In this document: positions 1 through 5,636 of the stretch, piece by piece
Numbering within the stretch: position 1 is the stretch's first letter
Layout: each line of letters begins with the position of its first letter
Assembly: GCA_023665245.1 (NCBI GenBank)
Contig: JAMPEH010000052.1
Location: 1 to 12,491 of the forward strand
Direction: 5' to 3'
Origin: Muribaculaceae bacterium
GTDB lineage: Bacteria; Pseudomonadota; Alphaproteobacteria; Rs-D84
Length of the DNA: 12,491 bases
Notes under the pieces: generated by a model
Databases searched by the model: none
What the model saw: the letters and a program-made list of their open reading frames with translations, nothing else
What the model was told of the DNA's origin: nothing
Made by a program: the position numbers and the translations under genes

Positions 1-398
1 TGCGGCGGGGAGACGACGTAAGCATACCAAAGGCTCGGCTTTGTAAAAACGGAAAATTAAATTTAAACGCAGATAAAAAATCTGAAAAAGTAATGGCGTT
101 CCCTGCTCGCAGGGCAACCGCTCTTGCTTGCGCGGCTTAACTTATAAGCCGTCCGCCGTTGACACTTTCTTTCGCCGAAGTGCCCTCGGCGCTTAAATCA
201 GGCGGAACTTTTGCGATAGCACAGCCGCACTTTGCGAAAGAACTTTTGCGGTTTGCCCGCACATATTGCCCGTTTACGCGGCGTGTGCGCGGAAAGATTG
301 TAGCGTAAACTAAGTATGTAGAAAGCGCGTTAAAACGTCGTAAGACCGCGGTGCAAGTCCGCGCTGCTCCACCACTGCGCCGCAAAGCGCATTTTGCG

Positions 399-422
399 GG
401 TTTTGCCTTAAAAGGCAAAACC
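399..422. repeat. hairpin, 10-bp stem
   Basis: GGTTTTGCCT at 399-408 is perfectly complementary to AGGCAAAACC at 413-422, with a TAAA loop. No U-tract follows on either strand, so a terminator role is unproven. No neighbouring gene explains it. Confidence 0.5.
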
Positions 423-502
423 TCGCCTTAAACGCTTGCGGCTCCTTTTCCCACAAATCTTTTGCTTTGCAAAATATTTGCGGGAGCCCCTACTAAATTT
501 GC

Positions 503-529
503 AAGTAGCAACCGTGTAGGTTGCTACTT
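503..529. repeat. hairpin, 11-bp stem
   Basis: AAGTAGCAACC (503-513) pairs with GGTTGCTACTT (519-529) around a five-base loop. A short T-rich run follows on the plus strand. It resembles an intrinsic terminator, but no gene leading into it is visible. Confidence 0.5.
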
Positions 530-549
530 TGCTTTCCGTCCTCAATATG

Positions 550-571
550 ACCTTCCCCTTAGAGGGAAGGT
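550..571 (+). terminator. terminator-like hairpin
   Basis: ACCTTCCC (550-557) pairs with GGGAAGGT (564-571) around a CTTAGA loop, and TTTT follows on the plus strand. The arm also resembles the CCTTCC...GGGAAGG ends of the repeat at 2141-2291, so it may be a remnant of that repeat family and not a true terminator. Confidence 0.4.
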
Positions 572-787
572 TTTAATGCGGTACAAAAATGGAGTGTGCT
601 CACGCTTTACTATGCCGCTCCCCACCCGTCATTATGAGGTTTTTACGGCATTACGGACTTGTTTGAAACGTTATAGCATTTAGCCGCAAAAACCGTGATA
701 ATCTTTTTGCGCGCCCTTTCTCGCGCAAAACTATCTTTGCCGCATTACAACGTTTTTTAAGGCGAACACCCGTGCGGTTTACGAATA

Positions 788-931
788 GATTCTTCGCTAC
801 GCTCAGAATGACGATGACGAACACCCGCAAACTCCGTAATTCTGGATTGCCACGGTTGCATTACAACCTCGCAATGACGGTAACCAGGCGACCGCTACGC
901 GGGCGGGCGCAATGACGGTAACCGAGCGACC
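788..931. repeat. mosaic of dispersed intergenic repeat fragments
   Basis: Several short repeat pieces abut here. One is a GATTCTTCGCTACGCTCAG unit at 788-806. Another, at about 842-880, begins CTGGATTGC and ends CGCAATGACGG, matching the ends of the element at 5014-5136 in the other orientation. A direct repeat sharing GCAATGACGGTAACC lies at 871-885 and 909-923 and extends imperfectly to GCGACC. This is typical of small non-coding repeats that spread in Bacillota intergenic DNA. No coding potential is seen. Confidence 0.5.
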
Positions 932-1003
932 CGACCTGTCAGCACGCAGTGCCGCCTTGCGGCGGGGCGAAATGACATTCCCCTATTTGCTTATATGATT
1001 ACA

Positions 1004-1029
1004 CCCCGCGCCGAATTTTCGGCGCGGGG
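1004..1029 (-). terminator. strong GC hairpin downstream of the hydrolase gene
   Basis: CCCCGCGCCG (1004-1013) pairs perfectly with CGGCGCGGGG (1020-1029) around a six-base loop, 15 bp past the hydrolase stop codon. The U-tract on the minus strand is poor, so termination efficiency is uncertain. The position supports a transcript-end role. Confidence 0.55.
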
Positions 1030-1044
1030 CGGTGAAATTTTTGC

Positions 1045-2052
1045 TTACACCCCTTTTATAAACCTGTCGATTTCGGACATAACCTCTTCATCCTCTTCCG
1101 TCACGGCTTGCCAGTCGAAATTTTTGAAATATTCCGCTGCTTCCTGCTCGTTTGCAAAACCGTGCGAGCCCGTGAGCTCGGCAAGCTTATCCTCCGCCGC
1201 AACCGTGTTATACGGGTTGTGCCGCTTTTCGGGAAGAAGCAGCAAAGTCACGTTATCGCCATTCACGTTGTTTACCACGCTGTTTCCCATTCGCACGTCG
1301 CCGTCCTTTTCGCCGTGGATAACAAGCGTTTTGACGCCGCTTTTTTTAACCGACTTTTCAGCCTTAGAATTGCCCTTTGCGCCGAACTTGAAAAGGTTGA
1401 AAAGCCACACCCAACCGCGCGTGAGTGGCGCGTAAAGTCTGCCCAAACCGCCCATTGATTTAAGCATGTCATGCACGCATTTCGTCGGCGCATTGAAGCC
1501 CGACATAGCGACGACGCCGTCAACCTTAATACTGCCGCACGCGGCTAAAACCGAGTACGCGCCCCAGCTATGCCCGACGAGCACAACCGGCTTATTTTTA
1601 AGCCGATTATCGCAGTTGACCCCTATATATGCCGCAATTACCGCCTCCGCGCCCGCGTAAAAGCCCTTAATATTTTTACCCGCGGAGTTGTTGCAACCGT
1701 ACGCGTCGCAAGCCACGACGGCAAACCCTTGCTTTGCAAAATGCGCAATCTCCGTCATATAGCTCGACGAGCCCGCGCCGAAGCCGTGCTGAAAGATAAC
1801 AACCCTTTCGCAGTCTTCCGCAGGCTTTGTCGTGTACAGATTTGCCGCAAGCTCAACCCCGTATAAACGCACTGGCATATGTTCAACCGTAAGGTTGAAA
1901 TCTTCGGGCGTGAAATATTTGAAATTCGGGTTTTTGTCCTGCCTGTGCCCGAACGCCGCATTATAGATAATAATTGCGGGCGCGAGCGTGAAAATTACGG
2001 CAAACACAGCCACCGCCGCAACGGCGATTATCAGAATATAATACCATTCCAT
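1045..2052 (-). CDS. membrane-anchored alpha/beta hydrolase
   Basis: This 335-residue protein has the alpha/beta-hydrolase fold. Residues about 5-30 are a hydrophobic helix, a likely N-terminal membrane anchor or uncleaved signal, which would place the catalytic domain at the outer face of the membrane. The conserved pieces appear in order: the oxyanion-hole motif HGFG (89-92), the nucleophile elbow GHSWG with Ser162, an acid in HGEKDGD (Asp250 or Asp252) and a late His278 in RHNP. These fit a Ser-Asp-His triad seen in esterases, lipases and peptidases; the substrate cannot be told from sequence. The ATG at 2052 has no clear Shine-Dalgarno sequence, but the hydrophobic start of the protein favours it over later starts. 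The gene lies downstream of pgi in the same direction, with a repeat element between, so it is probably transcribed separately. Confidence 0.85.
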   Translation of the reverse strand: MEWYYILIIAVAAVAVFAVIFTLAPAIIIYNAAFGHRQDKNPNFKYFTPEDFNLTVEHMPVRLYGVELAANLYTTKPAEDCERVVIFQHGFGAGSSSYMTEIAHFAKQGFAVVACDAYGCNNSAGKNIKGFYAGAEAVIAAYIGVNCDNRLKNKPVVLVGHSWGAYSVLAACGSIKVDGVVAMSGFNAPTKCVHDMLKSMGGLGRLYAPLTRGWVWLFNLFKFGAKGNSKAEKSVKKSGVKTLVIHGEKDGDVRMGNSVVNNVNGDNVTLLLLPEKRHNPYNTVAAEDKLAELTGSHGFANEQEAAEYFKNFDWQAVTEEDEEVMSEIDRFIKGV

Positions 2053-2063
2053 AAAAACGATTA

Positions 2064-2085
2064 CGGGGCGGTTTTCGCCGCCCCG
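2064..2085. terminator. GC-rich hairpin upstream of the hydrolase gene
   Basis: CGGGGCGG (2064-2071) pairs with CCGCCCCG (2078-2085). On the minus strand it is followed, after a few bases, by a run of five Ts just before the hydrolase ATG. It could end leftward transcription from pgi, or it could shape the hydrolase leader. Confidence 0.4.
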
Positions 2086-2140
2086 CTCCCCTGTTTATTT
2101 AATTATGAATTAAGATTTATGAATTATCAACCTTAATCGT

Positions 2141-2291
2141 GCCTTCCACCTTAATAAAGGGGGAAGGTGGCTTGACCGCTTAAGTCAAGACGGATGAGGG
2201 ATGTGTAATAAGGTCAAAATTTTCCTTATCCCTCATCAGTCACAACCTTAACGGTTGCGACAGCTTCCCCCTTATACAAAAGGTGGAAGCC
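2141..2291. repeat. MITE-like inverted-repeat element
   Basis: The left arm (2141-2171, containing CTTCCACCTT and GGGGGAAG) is mirrored by the right arm (2263-2290, containing CTTCCCCCTT and AAGGTGGAAG). An inner pair, GATGAGGGAT at 2193-2202 and ATCCCTCATC at 2229-2238, is also inverted. The element is about 150 bp, non-coding and nested-palindromic, like miniature inverted-repeat elements. It sits between pgi and the hydrolase gene. AT-rich repeats (ATTATGAATT-like) lie just left of it at about 2100-2130. Confidence 0.65.
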
Positions 2292-2313
2292 AAGTCTAAG
2301 GTCAAATTCCGAA

Positions 2314-3750
2314 TTACACAATGTACTTGCTGTCGATTTCGGGTGCCTCGTCCATCTCCTTCTTCTGCCCCTCGTAGCCCTTCTTGCCGAGCAGAGCGAA
2401 CGTAGCCTTTTTGCCGTTTTCGACGCCGGGTTGATTGAACGTGTTAATGTTCAGTAACGCGCCCGCGTAAGCCGTCTGCAATTCGAGCATAAACATGAGC
2501 TGACCCATCGTAAACGCATTTACCTCGGGCATATTGATGGTGTAATTGCATCTGCCCGCCATCATGAGCGCGTACGCCGTCGCCTTATTTTCCGCCTGAA
2601 TGAGCTCCTGCATTGAGTGCCCGCCCAAAAATCCTACGTCGGGTATGTCCTCGCAGCCGTGGGGTATAGGCATCTCGCAGCCGTACTTGCCGACCGAGAT
2701 AAAGGTGATAACCTTGTCGTAAGGACCCTCGATATAGAGCTGCACCTGCGAGTGCTGGTCGGTTACGCCGAGGCTCTTGACGGGCGTCGTGCCCGCGTTT
2801 ACGGTGTTGCCGTCGTAGTCGACAGCCTTGCCCAAACTTTCAGCCCAAAGCTGGCAGTACCAGTCGGCAATCAGCTTTAAGTTATCCGAATAGGGCATTA
2901 AAACGTGGATATTTTTGCCCTGCTTCATCGAAATGTACTGCAAAACCGCCTGCGCAAGCGCGGGATTGTGCGCGATATTGGGTTTGGAACACAAGCTGTC
3001 CATATAAGCCGCGCCCGCAAGCAAGCCCTTTATATCTATGCCGAGAACCGCCGCGGGAAGAAGACCCACGGGGCAGAGCTCGGAAAATCTGCCGCCTACG
3101 CCGTCGGGCAGAACGTACTTTTTAACTTTACCGCCCAAAGCCTTGTCAATCTTGATAAGGTTGCCGCGGCACGCGTCGGTGGTGAAAATCATATTTTCGG
3201 CAAGGTCTACGCCCGCCTTTTGCAAGATGTCGGAAATAATGAGGTACTGCGTCATCGTCTCGCTCGTCGCGCCCGACTTGGATATTACGTTAAAGCAAGT
3301 CTTTTCGGGCTCAATAACGTCGAGAAGCGCCGCCATGCGCACGGGGTCTACGTTGTCCTCTACATAGAATTTGGGACCCTTGCGCTTGTTATTGGGAAGC
3401 TCGTTATAGTGCAGATGGCACAGCGCGTTGTAGACCATCGAGGGACCGAGCGCACTGCCGCCTATTCCCAAAACGACGAAGTACTTGAACTTTTTGCGCA
3501 CCTCTTTCGCGGTTGCAAGGATATCGGCAACGATATCGTCCTGATTGTACGGAAGCTGCGTCCAGCCCATATACAGCTCGTCCTTGCCGCGGTTTTCGGC
3601 AACGTATAAAAACGCCTGCTCCGCCTTGTCTTTAAGTTCGCGGAGCTGGGAATCCTTTATACCCTTTTCCCCGAGGAACTTCGACATCATATTGTTGTAG
3701 TCCACCGTCACGCGCATAGAGTTGCGCCACTCTCTGGTTTTGTAAGCCAT
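2314..3750 (-). CDS. pgi: glucose-6-phosphate isomerase
   Basis: This is phosphoglucose isomerase, the cytosolic glycolytic enzyme that interconverts glucose-6-phosphate and fructose-6-phosphate. Both family signatures are present: GGRFSELCPVGLL at about 219-231 and NTFNQPGVENGK at 436-447. The sugar-phosphate loops are GIGGSALG (95-102) and SKSGATSET (157-165). The expected active-site residues are visible as Glu304 (in LWAESLGK), His333 (in TDQHSQ) and Lys447. The protein is 478 residues, within the family's normal range, and looks intact. I chose the ATG at 3750 over an in-frame TTG a few codons upstream because a GGAGG ribosome binding site (3756-3760) lies five bases before it. A good promoter lies upstream at 3805-3833. 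The gene appears monocistronic. Confidence 0.97.
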   Translation of the reverse strand: MAYKTREWRNSMRVTVDYNNMMSKFLGEKGIKDSQLRELKDKAEQAFLYVAENRGKDELYMGWTQLPYNQDDIVADILATAKEVRKKFKYFVVLGIGGSALGPSMVYNALCHLHYNELPNNKRKGPKFYVEDNVDPVRMAALLDVIEPEKTCFNVISKSGATSETMTQYLIISDILQKAGVDLAENMIFTTDACRGNLIKIDKALGGKVKKYVLPDGVGGRFSELCPVGLLPAAVLGIDIKGLLAGAAYMDSLCSKPNIAHNPALAQAVLQYISMKQGKNIHVLMPYSDNLKLIADWYCQLWAESLGKAVDYDGNTVNAGTTPVKSLGVTDQHSQVQLYIEGPYDKVITFISVGKYGCEMPIPHGCEDIPDVGFLGGHSMQELIQAENKATAYALMMAGRCNYTINMPEVNAFTMGQLMFMLELQTAYAGALLNINTFNQPGVENGKKATFALLGKKGYEGQKKEMDEAPEIDSKYIV

Positions 3751-3804
3751 TATTTCCTCCAAATCTTATCATTTTTGCATTAATTTACATTAAATTGCGC
3801 TATT

Positions 3805-3833
3805 ATTATATAATAACACGCCTTTTTAGTCAA
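3805..3833 (-). promoter_or_regulatory. sigma-A-like promoter of pgi
   Basis: On the minus strand, TTGACT (-35, 3828-3833) and a perfect TATAAT (-10, 3805-3810) are separated by 17 bp. They lie about 55 bp upstream of the pgi start codon. Confidence 0.75.
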
Positions 3834-3864
3834 TAGCGATTTGAAAATTATTGACAAAATTTAT

Positions 3865-3901
3865 CGCGCCCGCGGGGCTGGTATAAAGCCCCGCGGGCGC
3901 G
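3865..3901 (-). terminator. terminator of the small-gene cluster
   Basis: A perfect 15-bp GC-rich stem pairs 3865-3879 with 3887-3901 around a GGTATAA loop. It lies 18 bp past the stop of the minus-strand gene that ends at 3920 and just before the pgi promoter. ATAAATTTT follows on the minus strand. It separates the cluster from pgi. Confidence 0.7.
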
Positions 3902-3919
3902 CTATGCGCATATAACGTT

Positions 3920-4180
3920 TTATAATATCCTCTCTATTTCTTTGGTGCGGTTTACAGGGAAGGGCGCGGTCTGCGCGGTCACGTTTTCCACCCGCAAAAC
4001 GGTGCCGCAAGCCGTCGTTCTGCCCGCGGGCGCCTCCACCCTGTCGCCGACTGCGATTTTGGGAAAGGGCGATATGTACCAGTGCTTTTCGCCCTTATAC
4101 AGTCCGTCTTCAATCTGCACGAAAACATAGATAAGTTTGCCGTATTCGCGGATAACCCCTCCGCCCATCGAATGTATCAT
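3920..4180 (-). CDS. small hypothetical protein
   Basis: This is an 86-residue protein I do not recognise. It is largely predicted beta-strand, with a segment around residues 43-67 (VGDRVEAPAG...GTVLRVENV) that reads like a small SH3-like or OB-like barrel, where a basic, glycine-flanked strand sets up a binding face. That resemblance is only pattern-level. There is no signal peptide or membrane segment. A GAGGGA ribosome binding site lies just before the ATG at 4180 and overlaps the stop codon of the preceding reductase fragment, so the two are translationally close. It is the last gene of the minus-strand cluster and is followed by a strong hairpin. Confidence 0.65.
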   Translation of the reverse strand: MIHSMGGGVIREYGKLIYVFVQIEDGLYKGEKHWYISPFPKIAVGDRVEAPAGRTTACGTVLRVENVTAQTAPFPVNRTKEIERIL

Positions 4181-4186
4181 ATTCCC

Positions 4187-4405
4187 TCAAAAATTCAAAT
4201 AGTTGATTTTCAGAAATTTACGGGCAAGGCTGTTGATATCGCCCTTCATAAAACAATTTGTACAGCCCGCGCAAAACGACGGGCAATCTTTCGGCAAATA
4301 GTATTCCGTAATCTCGACAACCGACTTAAAATTTTCCAAAAACAATTCTTTAAAATTGTAAGTCACGCCGTGTTTTTCCGTGCCGTTTATTACCGTTATT
4401 TTCAT
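4187..4405 (-). pseudogene. truncated NAD(P)H-dependent FMN reductase / flavodoxin-like fragment
   Basis: The 72-residue product starts like the NADPH-dependent FMN reductase family: an MKITVINGT first beta-strand and phosphate loop, then EYYLPKDCPSFCAGCTNCFMKG, whose closely spaced cysteines are typical of one clostridial branch. Family members are usually about 170-200 residues. Here the similarity stops right after the cysteine motif, and the frame ends 14 residues later. The rest of the fold, including most of the FMN site, is missing and does not appear in the next gene, so a deletion is likely. A GGGGA ribosome binding site precedes the ATG at 4405, so the stub may still be translated. 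It is unlikely to be an active flavoenzyme. Confidence 0.65.
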
Positions 4406-4428
4406 TGTTTTCCCCGATAAATTGTAGT

Positions 4429-4644
4429 TTATTTATCCGTTTTGCGGTCTTTTTTCGGCAACAGTTTTTCTGCATCTGACACATACGCCCTTACAATACT
4501 TCCGCAATCGCGGCAAACCAAAGCGTGGACGGCAGAACCGTGTATTCCTTTTTCAAGCTGAACGCCGCCGTAAGAACCTAATCTGCCGTCGATAAATTCC
4601 GTACCGCCGCAAAAAGGGCATTGCCCGATTTTAATCTCTTTCAT
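4429..4644 (-). CDS. small zinc-ribbon protein
   Basis: This 71-residue protein has CPFCGG near residues 9-14 and CRDCG near 44-48, a four-cysteine arrangement typical of a zinc ribbon. Between them is a glycine-rich segment, and a lysine-rich tail follows. The function is unknown; such proteins may bind nucleic acid or act as small adaptors. I prefer the ATG at 4644 because a GAGG ribosome binding site (4654-4657) lies nine bases upstream; an in-frame GTG at 4659 would start within that site. The gene is 19 bp downstream of the previous gene and 23 bp upstream of the next, so it is probably part of one operon. Confidence 0.75.
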   Translation of the reverse strand: MKEIKIGQCPFCGGTEFIDGRLGSYGGVQLEKGIHGSAVHALVCRDCGSIVRAYVSDAEKLLPKKDRKTDK

Positions 4645-4663
4645 AATTATAATCCTCACTAAA

Positions 4664-4960
4664 TTATAGATTTTCGTCTTTTAATATTTGCCGGACGTAG
4701 CCTAAATTTTTATATCGCACGTAAAGTAAATAACTTTCCGACGGTAAAGCAAATTTAGCATTGACGCCTGTACCGTACGGCATAAGCACGCACTCAATAT
4801 TTTCATTTTCCAAATTTTCTTTCAGAATATCGCCGAAAAATTTATCCACTTTCGCAACCAGACAAAAATCGCCGTCGGTCACAGCCCGCAATTTCTTTCG
4901 TCCGCATTTAGGACATCTTTTGTCGTTGCAAGCAATATTGCACCCCTCGCAAAAATTCAT
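4664..4960 (-). CDS. zinc-ribbon protein with DUF2007-like C-terminal domain
   Basis: This 98-residue protein has an N-terminal zinc ribbon (CEGCNIACNDKRCPKCGRKK, roughly residues 4-23). The remainder, with FGDILKENLENENIECVLMP and a closing strand-helix (SYLLYVRYKNLGYVRQIL), resembles the small 'signal-transducing' DUF2007 fold often fused to zinc ribbons. The domain assignment is by pattern and is moderately sure; the biological role is unknown. It is the first gene of the minus-strand cluster. A GGGG run lies before its ATG. A repeat element lies between it and the likely promoter at 5207-5234, giving a leader of roughly 240 bases. Confidence 0.75.
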   Translation of the reverse strand: MNFCEGCNIACNDKRCPKCGRKKLRAVTDGDFCLVAKVDKFFGDILKENLENENIECVLMPYGTGVNAKFALPSESYLLYVRYKNLGYVRQILKDENL

Positions 4961-4972
4961 AAAATGACCCCG

Positions 4973-4989
4973 CTAAATTACTGTTTATC
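4973..4989. repeat. 17-bp direct repeat, left copy
   Basis: CTAAATTACTGTTTATC occurs here and again at 5171-5187. The two copies bracket the palindromic element at 5014-5136, as expected for a duplication associated with its insertion or for duplicated leader sequence. Confidence 0.65.
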
Positions 4990-5013
4990 TTTCCGCTTAA
5001 ATCTTTACGCCAC

Positions 5014-5136
5014 CCGTCATTGCGAGCGTAAGCGAAGCAATCCAGACGTTCAGTCACCTTTCTTCTGAATTGCTTCGTCGCTTCGCTCCTACTGCGCTAC
5101 GCTCCGTGCCGTGCAAGCATGGGGCGCAATGATGGT
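5014..5136. repeat. MITE-like palindromic element
   Basis: The element starts CGTCATTGCGAGC and ends GCGCAATGATGG, which are imperfect inverted ends. Internally GCGAAGCAATCCAGA (5032-5046) faces TCTGAATTGCTTCGTCGC (5064-5081). It is non-coding and belongs to the same family as the fragment near 842-880. It lies in the leader of the small-gene cluster. Confidence 0.65.
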
Positions 5137-5170
5137 AAAAAAGGTCTGCGCAATGGCGACAGACAATTTA

Positions 5171-5187
5171 CTAAATTACTGTTTATC
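5171..5187. repeat. 17-bp direct repeat, right copy
   Basis: Identical to 4973-4989. Outside the exact match, both copies also share an imperfect TTAA-containing extension, so the duplicated unit may be nearer 30 bp. Confidence 0.65.
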
Positions 5188-5206
5188 GCTTCTTTTAAGC
5201 ATTTAT

Positions 5207-5234
5207 ATTATAGCATATTTATGTGCTTTTGCAA
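5207..5234 (-). promoter_or_regulatory. likely promoter of the zinc-ribbon gene cluster
   Basis: On the minus strand, TTGCAA (5229-5234) and TATAAT (5207-5212) are separated by 16 bp, and a TG dinucleotide one base before the -10 makes it an extended -10. It points toward the gene starting at 4960, across the repeat element. Confidence 0.6.
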
Positions 5235-5335
5235 GTCCCGTTCAAGCTATATAAAAAATAATCCTAACCGACGCAAACCGTTTGCTCCCGCAAACGTCTC
5301 CACCCTCAATTCCTGTTGATAATCTCTGTATCCTC

Positions 5336-5373
5336 AAAACAACGCGGGCGTACAAAAACGCCCGCGTTGTTTT
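5336..5373 (-). terminator. intrinsic terminator behind the tRNA-Leu 3' end
   Basis: A perfect 15-bp stem pairs 5336-5350 with 5359-5373 around TACAAAAA. It directly abuts the CCA end of the tRNA-Leu fragment on the minus strand. It is therefore the original terminator of the chromosomal tRNA gene, and its T-rich outer arm works in both directions. Confidence 0.8.
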
Positions 5374-5423
5374 GGTGCTGACAACAGGACTTGAACCTGC
5401 ACCCTTGCGGACAGGATTCTAAG
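5373..5423 (-). tRNA. tRNA-Leu(UAG) 3' fragment, probable island attachment site
   Basis: Read on the minus strand, 5423 to 5373 gives an anticodon loop CTTAGAA (anticodon TAG), a 3' anticodon-stem strand TCCTG, a class II variable arm (CC-GCAA-GG), a T arm CAGG-TTCAAGT-CCTG, the 3' acceptor strand TGTCAGC, and ACCA. The matching 5' half (which should begin GCTGACA and include CAGGA before the loop) is absent; AT-rich DNA starts at the loop. A 3' tRNA fragment cut at the anticodon loop is the usual footprint of integration by a tyrosine integrase: the element rebuilds the intact tRNA at one end and leaves the displaced 3' piece at the other. The orientation implies that the element lies to the right and the intact tRNA-Leu lies beyond the window. 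Confidence 0.75.
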
Positions 5424-5636
5424 GCTGATATAGTCCCATAAACCGCTATATATTGTGTTTATTTATGTGGTAACGATACTATATATTGTGTATTTTTTAC
5501 TTGTTCCCAACGTTTCCCTAATGCGTTTTGCATATTTATTTAGGGAATTGATTTTTACAGGCTCACTTACAGGCTCATTTCACGTGTCCGATTGTTCGCC
5601 GAGAAAAATTAGAACAAAGTTTTATGTAACGATAAA
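5424..5636. other. island-end intergenic region with direct repeats
   Basis: This AT-rich gap separates the tRNA fragment from the end of hsdR. It contains two 13-bp copies of CTATATATTGTGT (5446-5458 and 5479-5491, 33 bp apart) and two 11-bp copies of TTACAGGCTCA (5555-5565 and 5567-5577). Their position beside the presumed attachment site suits integrase arm-binding sites. I see no hairpin terminator for hsdR and no convincing gene. Confidence 0.5.

Larger units (their letters stand above)
1..1000. other. gene-poor intergenic stretch rich in hairpins and dispersed repeats
   Basis: I find no convincing gene in the first kilobase. The open frames here have poor codon character, no ribosome binding site and no recognisable domain. 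The stretch instead holds several clean inverted repeats (399-422, 503-529, 550-571) and a patchwork of short dispersed-repeat fragments between about 788 and 931. It may be a decayed gene region or a landing zone for small repeats. The nearest real gene is the minus-strand hydrolase that ends at 1045, so part of this is its downstream flank. Confidence 0.6.

Noticed and set aside
341..374. tRNA-like 3' end: CGCGG-TGCAAGT-CCGCG followed by CTGCTCC and ACCA
   Set aside because: The T loop lacks the usual TTC, no complementary GGAGCAG acceptor strand lies upstream, and no D or anticodon arm can be folded. Probably chance or a very old remnant.
137..418. Open frame on the minus strand (93 residues) and another at 462-683 on the plus strand (73 residues)
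   Set aside because: Neither has a ribosome binding site or a recognisable domain, both run through hairpins and repeat-like DNA, and the residue content looks random.
2905..3609. A 234-codon open frame antisense to pgi
   Set aside because: It lies entirely within the well-supported pgi gene on the other strand, has no domain or ribosome binding site, and is explained by the codon bias of pgi.
5463..5579. A 38-codon open stretch on the minus strand next to the attachment site (N-E-P-V-S-E-P-V...)
   Set aside because: It has no start codon with a ribosome binding site and no recognised domain, and its repeated residues come from the 11-bp direct repeat. It might be the tail of a lost gene, but that cannot be supported.
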